Shown piece after piece: positions 62,378-64,000 of a DNA stretch of 64,000 nt (position 1 is its first letter; each line of letters begins with the position of its first letter). Under the pieces are notes generated by a model, which had not been told where the DNA came from, searched no databases, and was given only the letters and a program-made list of their open reading frames with translations. Source of the DNA: an uncultured Alphaproteobacteria bacterium (GTDB taxonomy: Bacteria; Pseudomonadota; Alphaproteobacteria; HIMB59; GCA-002718135). Where the stretch lies: NCBI GenBank assembly GCA_902571865.1, contig CACGDO010000007.1, forward strand, positions 1 through 64,000. The letters run 5' to 3'. The position numbers and the translations under genes are program-made.

Positions 62378-63136
62378 TTAATAATTAAATTGCTCATTCA
62401 AAATTTTATCTTCAATAGAGTGCTTACTATCAAATAATACAGTACATTTATTTTCATCTGAAGAAACAATATTCACTTTACTAATATCTCTAAATTCAAC
62501 ATTGTCTGCTGTTACGCTAGATGATCGTTCATCATTATTTAATACCTCAAAATCAATTTTACTAATTTCAGATAACAGAGCACCTCTCCATCTTCTTGGT
62601 CTAAAGGCACTAATTGGAGTTAATGCAAGTATATTTGAATCTAAAGGTAGAATGCTACCGTGCGCGGATAGATTATAAGCTGTACTTCCTGCTGATGTAG
62701 ATAACAAAACACCATCACATATTAATTCTTCCATTTTTACTTTCTCATTTATTTTGATTTTAATTTTTGATGCTAAATGAGTCTGTCTCATAAGAGATAC
62801 TTCATTATAAGCATATGCCTCAAATATCTCATTATTTACACTTTGCGCTGTCATTTTTAATGGTTTAAAAGTAGATTTTTTAGAATTGGAAATCATATCA
62901 TTTAAATTTTCATTACTAAGATTATTCATTAAAAACCCAATTGAACCAAAGTTTATTCCAAAAAATGGTTTGTTTAGTTTATTAAAATTATGGAGTGATT
63001 TTAAAAGTAATCCATCTCCTCCAATTGGAATAATGTAGTCGGCATCTTCAACAGAATTTTGTCCAAATAATTCTGTTAGTTTTTTTTCTGTATTTTTTGC
63101 CTCAGGATTGTTTGATGATAAAAAATGAAATTTCAT
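62378..63136 (-). CDS. nadK: NAD kinase
   Basis: This 252-residue NAD kinase phosphorylates NAD to NADP. It has the ATP-NAD kinase GGDG motif in IPIGGDGLLLKSLH (catalytic Asp), GINFGSIGFLMN, NEVSLMR, and CDGVLLSTSAGSTAYNLSAHG with the substrate loop. Its start overlaps the moaA stop region by one base, so it is in the same unit as moaA and is translated after it. Confidence 0.93.
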   Translation of the reverse strand: MKFHFLSSNNPEAKNTEKKLTELFGQNSVEDADYIIPIGGDGLLLKSLHNFNKLNKPFFGINFGSIGFLMNNLSNENLNDMISNSKKSTFKPLKMTAQSVNNEIFEAYAYNEVSLMRQTHLASKIKIKINEKVKMEELICDGVLLSTSAGSTAYNLSAHGSILPLDSNILALTPISAFRPRRWRGALLSEISKIDFEVLNNDERSSSVTADNVEFRDISKVNIVSSDENKCTVLFDSKHSIEDKILNEQFNY

Positions 63137-64000
63137 TATCCACCTGTTACGTTCATATGTCTTTTCATATATTTATTAATTTTTTCTCCAATCATGAAAT
63201 CATGTTGTTTTGGTTTAATATTAAGAGCAAACTTAATTTTTTCTTTGATATAATCATCACTATAATCTTTTCTCATTATTTCTCTAAAATCAACAAAGTC
63301 ATTCTGACCAAGGCACATGAAAAGTTTACCTGTGCTTGATATTCTTACTCTATTGCAAGAGGCACAAAAATTATTTGTTAAAGGACTTATAAACCCAATT
63401 TTATTAGAAACTAAATCACTAGTATAAAATCTTGCTGGACCTCCAGTACTATAATCAATTTTAGAAAAATTATATATTTTGTCTAGTTTTGAAAAAGTAT
63501 CAGATAATGAGATAAACTGATATTCTCTTGATATATCTGTTTCTTCCATTGGCATTACCTCGATAAATGTAAGATCAATTTTTTTATTACTAGTCCAATT
63601 TATTAATTCTTCAATTTCATATTCATTAAAATCTTTAATTACTACAGTATTAATTTTAATTTTTATGTTGTTATCAAGTGCTTCATTGATTCCATCAAAA
63701 ACTTTTTCAATATTTCCAAATCTTGTTATTTTATTATATTTTTCAGGATTAATTGTATCTAGAGAAACATTAATCCTATTAATACCATTTAGCTTCAGTA
63801 GTTTGGCATATTTTTTTAATAATGTACCATTTGTCGTCAGTGTTATTTCCTTTAGATTTGTTTTTTCTTTTTTGGTATTAAGTTTTTCAATTAATTTTAT
63901 AATATCATTTCTTACCAAAGGCTCACCCCCAGTTAATCTAATTTTTTCAACTCCGAGTTCTATAAAGTTGTCACATAATCTTTCAATTTCTTCTAAAGTG
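63136..64000 (-). CDS. moaA: GTP 3',8-cyclase MoaA (5' end outside window)
   Basis: This is the C-terminal 288 or so residues of the radical-SAM enzyme that starts molybdenum cofactor synthesis. The open frame continues past base 64000, so the N-terminal radical-SAM cluster is not seen. Visible are VEKIRLTGGEPLVRND, LTTNGTLLKKY, INVSLDTI, the C-terminal cluster cysteines in NNFCASCNRVRISSTGKLFMC, and the functional C-terminal Gly-Gly. A protein ending in GG and a full cluster argue for an active enzyme. It precedes nadK with a one-base overlap. Confidence 0.94.
   Translation of the reverse strand, partial: TLEEIERLCDNFIELGVEKIRLTGGEPLVRNDIIKLIEKLNTKKEKTNLKEITLTTNGTLLKKYAKLLKLNGINRINVSLDTINPEKYNKITRFGNIEKVFDGINEALDNNIKIKINTVVIKDFNEYEIEELINWTSNKKIDLTFIEVMPMEETDISREYQFISLSDTFSKLDKIYNFSKIDYSTGGPARFYTSDLVSNKIGFISPLTNNFCASCNRVRISSTGKLFMCLGQNDFVDFREIMRKDYSDDYIKEKIKFALNIKPKQHDFMIGEKINKYMKRHMNVTGG

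Noticed and set aside
1-64000. CRISPR array, insertion sequence or prophage
   Set aside because: No spaced direct repeats, transposase, integrase or phage structural genes were seen on either strand.

Overview
The window is strongly AT-rich, with very short intergenic gaps, many 1-11 bp gene overlaps and no phage, transposon or CRISPR signal. Gene content (multiple oxidations of methylated amines and sulfonium-type compounds, carnitine and polyamine catabolism, class II DAHP synthase, citramalate synthase, a monothiol CGFS glutaredoxin beside BolA) fits a streamlined, heterotrophic marine alphaproteobacterium of the SAR11 or AEGEAN-169/HIMB59 kind. That placement is an inference from gene content and base composition; no rRNA gene is present. 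No stretch longer than about 300 bases lacks a gene once a 59-codon gene at 33952-34131 is counted.

Layout. (1) 1-5942 is the end of a surface polysaccharide region: the tail of a beta-helix protein, a VTC-type protein, a glycosyltransferase made of two fused GT4 copies, a polytopic membrane protein and a WecA-like phosphosugar transferase. (2) 5934-17994 is an accessory metabolic region: a class V aminotransferase, a SAM methyltransferase, two aldehyde dehydrogenases, a gamma-butyrobetaine-hydroxylase-type 2OG/Fe(II) oxygenase, an EamA transporter, a PrpD-family/HTD2-type dehydratase pair, a GMC oxidoreductase and a fatty-acid-hydroxylase-family protein. (3) 17999-25851 is one compact minus-strand operon of eight genes with a DmdA-like demethylase, a second GcvT-type protein, a homocysteine methyltransferase, an FMN 2-hydroxyacid dehydrogenase, a ThDP enzyme, a transthyretin-like protein, OsmC and an ECHDC3-like crotonase. 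It is headed by the solute-binding protein (25916-27544) of a peptide/nickel-type ABC transporter whose permeases and fused ATPase lie on the opposite strand (27779-31261), followed by a small protein, an SDR and a second GMC oxidoreductase.

(4) 33952-39591 holds a small protein, an ScfR/RamB-type regulator and an L-carnitine degradation set: carnitine 3-dehydrogenase, BKACE cleavage enzyme, hotdog thioesterase, an MDR reductase and an HD-domain protein. (5) 39605-48051 is an agmatine/putrescine uptake and degradation cluster: AguA, a frameshifted AguB, PotFGHI-type transporter, gamma-glutamylputrescine synthetase and oxidase. (6) 48052-64000 is housekeeping: tsaC/sua5, an orphan ParA, glmU, aroG-type DAHP synthase, nadE, gltX, cimA, trmJ, rpsD, rarD, grxD, bolA, purB, map, a CinA-type protein, tRNA-Leu(UAA), a VOC protein, nadK and the end of moaA.

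Read together, regions 2-5 look like a scavenging island for nitrogen- and sulfur-containing osmolytes. Carnitine would be cleaved to acetoacetyl-CoA plus glycine betaine; demethylases would feed C1 units to tetrahydrofolate and homocysteine; agmatine and putrescine would be taken up and glutamylated. Most notable are the tandem GT4 fusion, the DmdA/ThDP/transthyretin operon, a transporter gene that appears to start at ATT, the broken aguB, and an HD protein that keeps the metal ligands of PhnZ-type oxygenases but not their gating pair.
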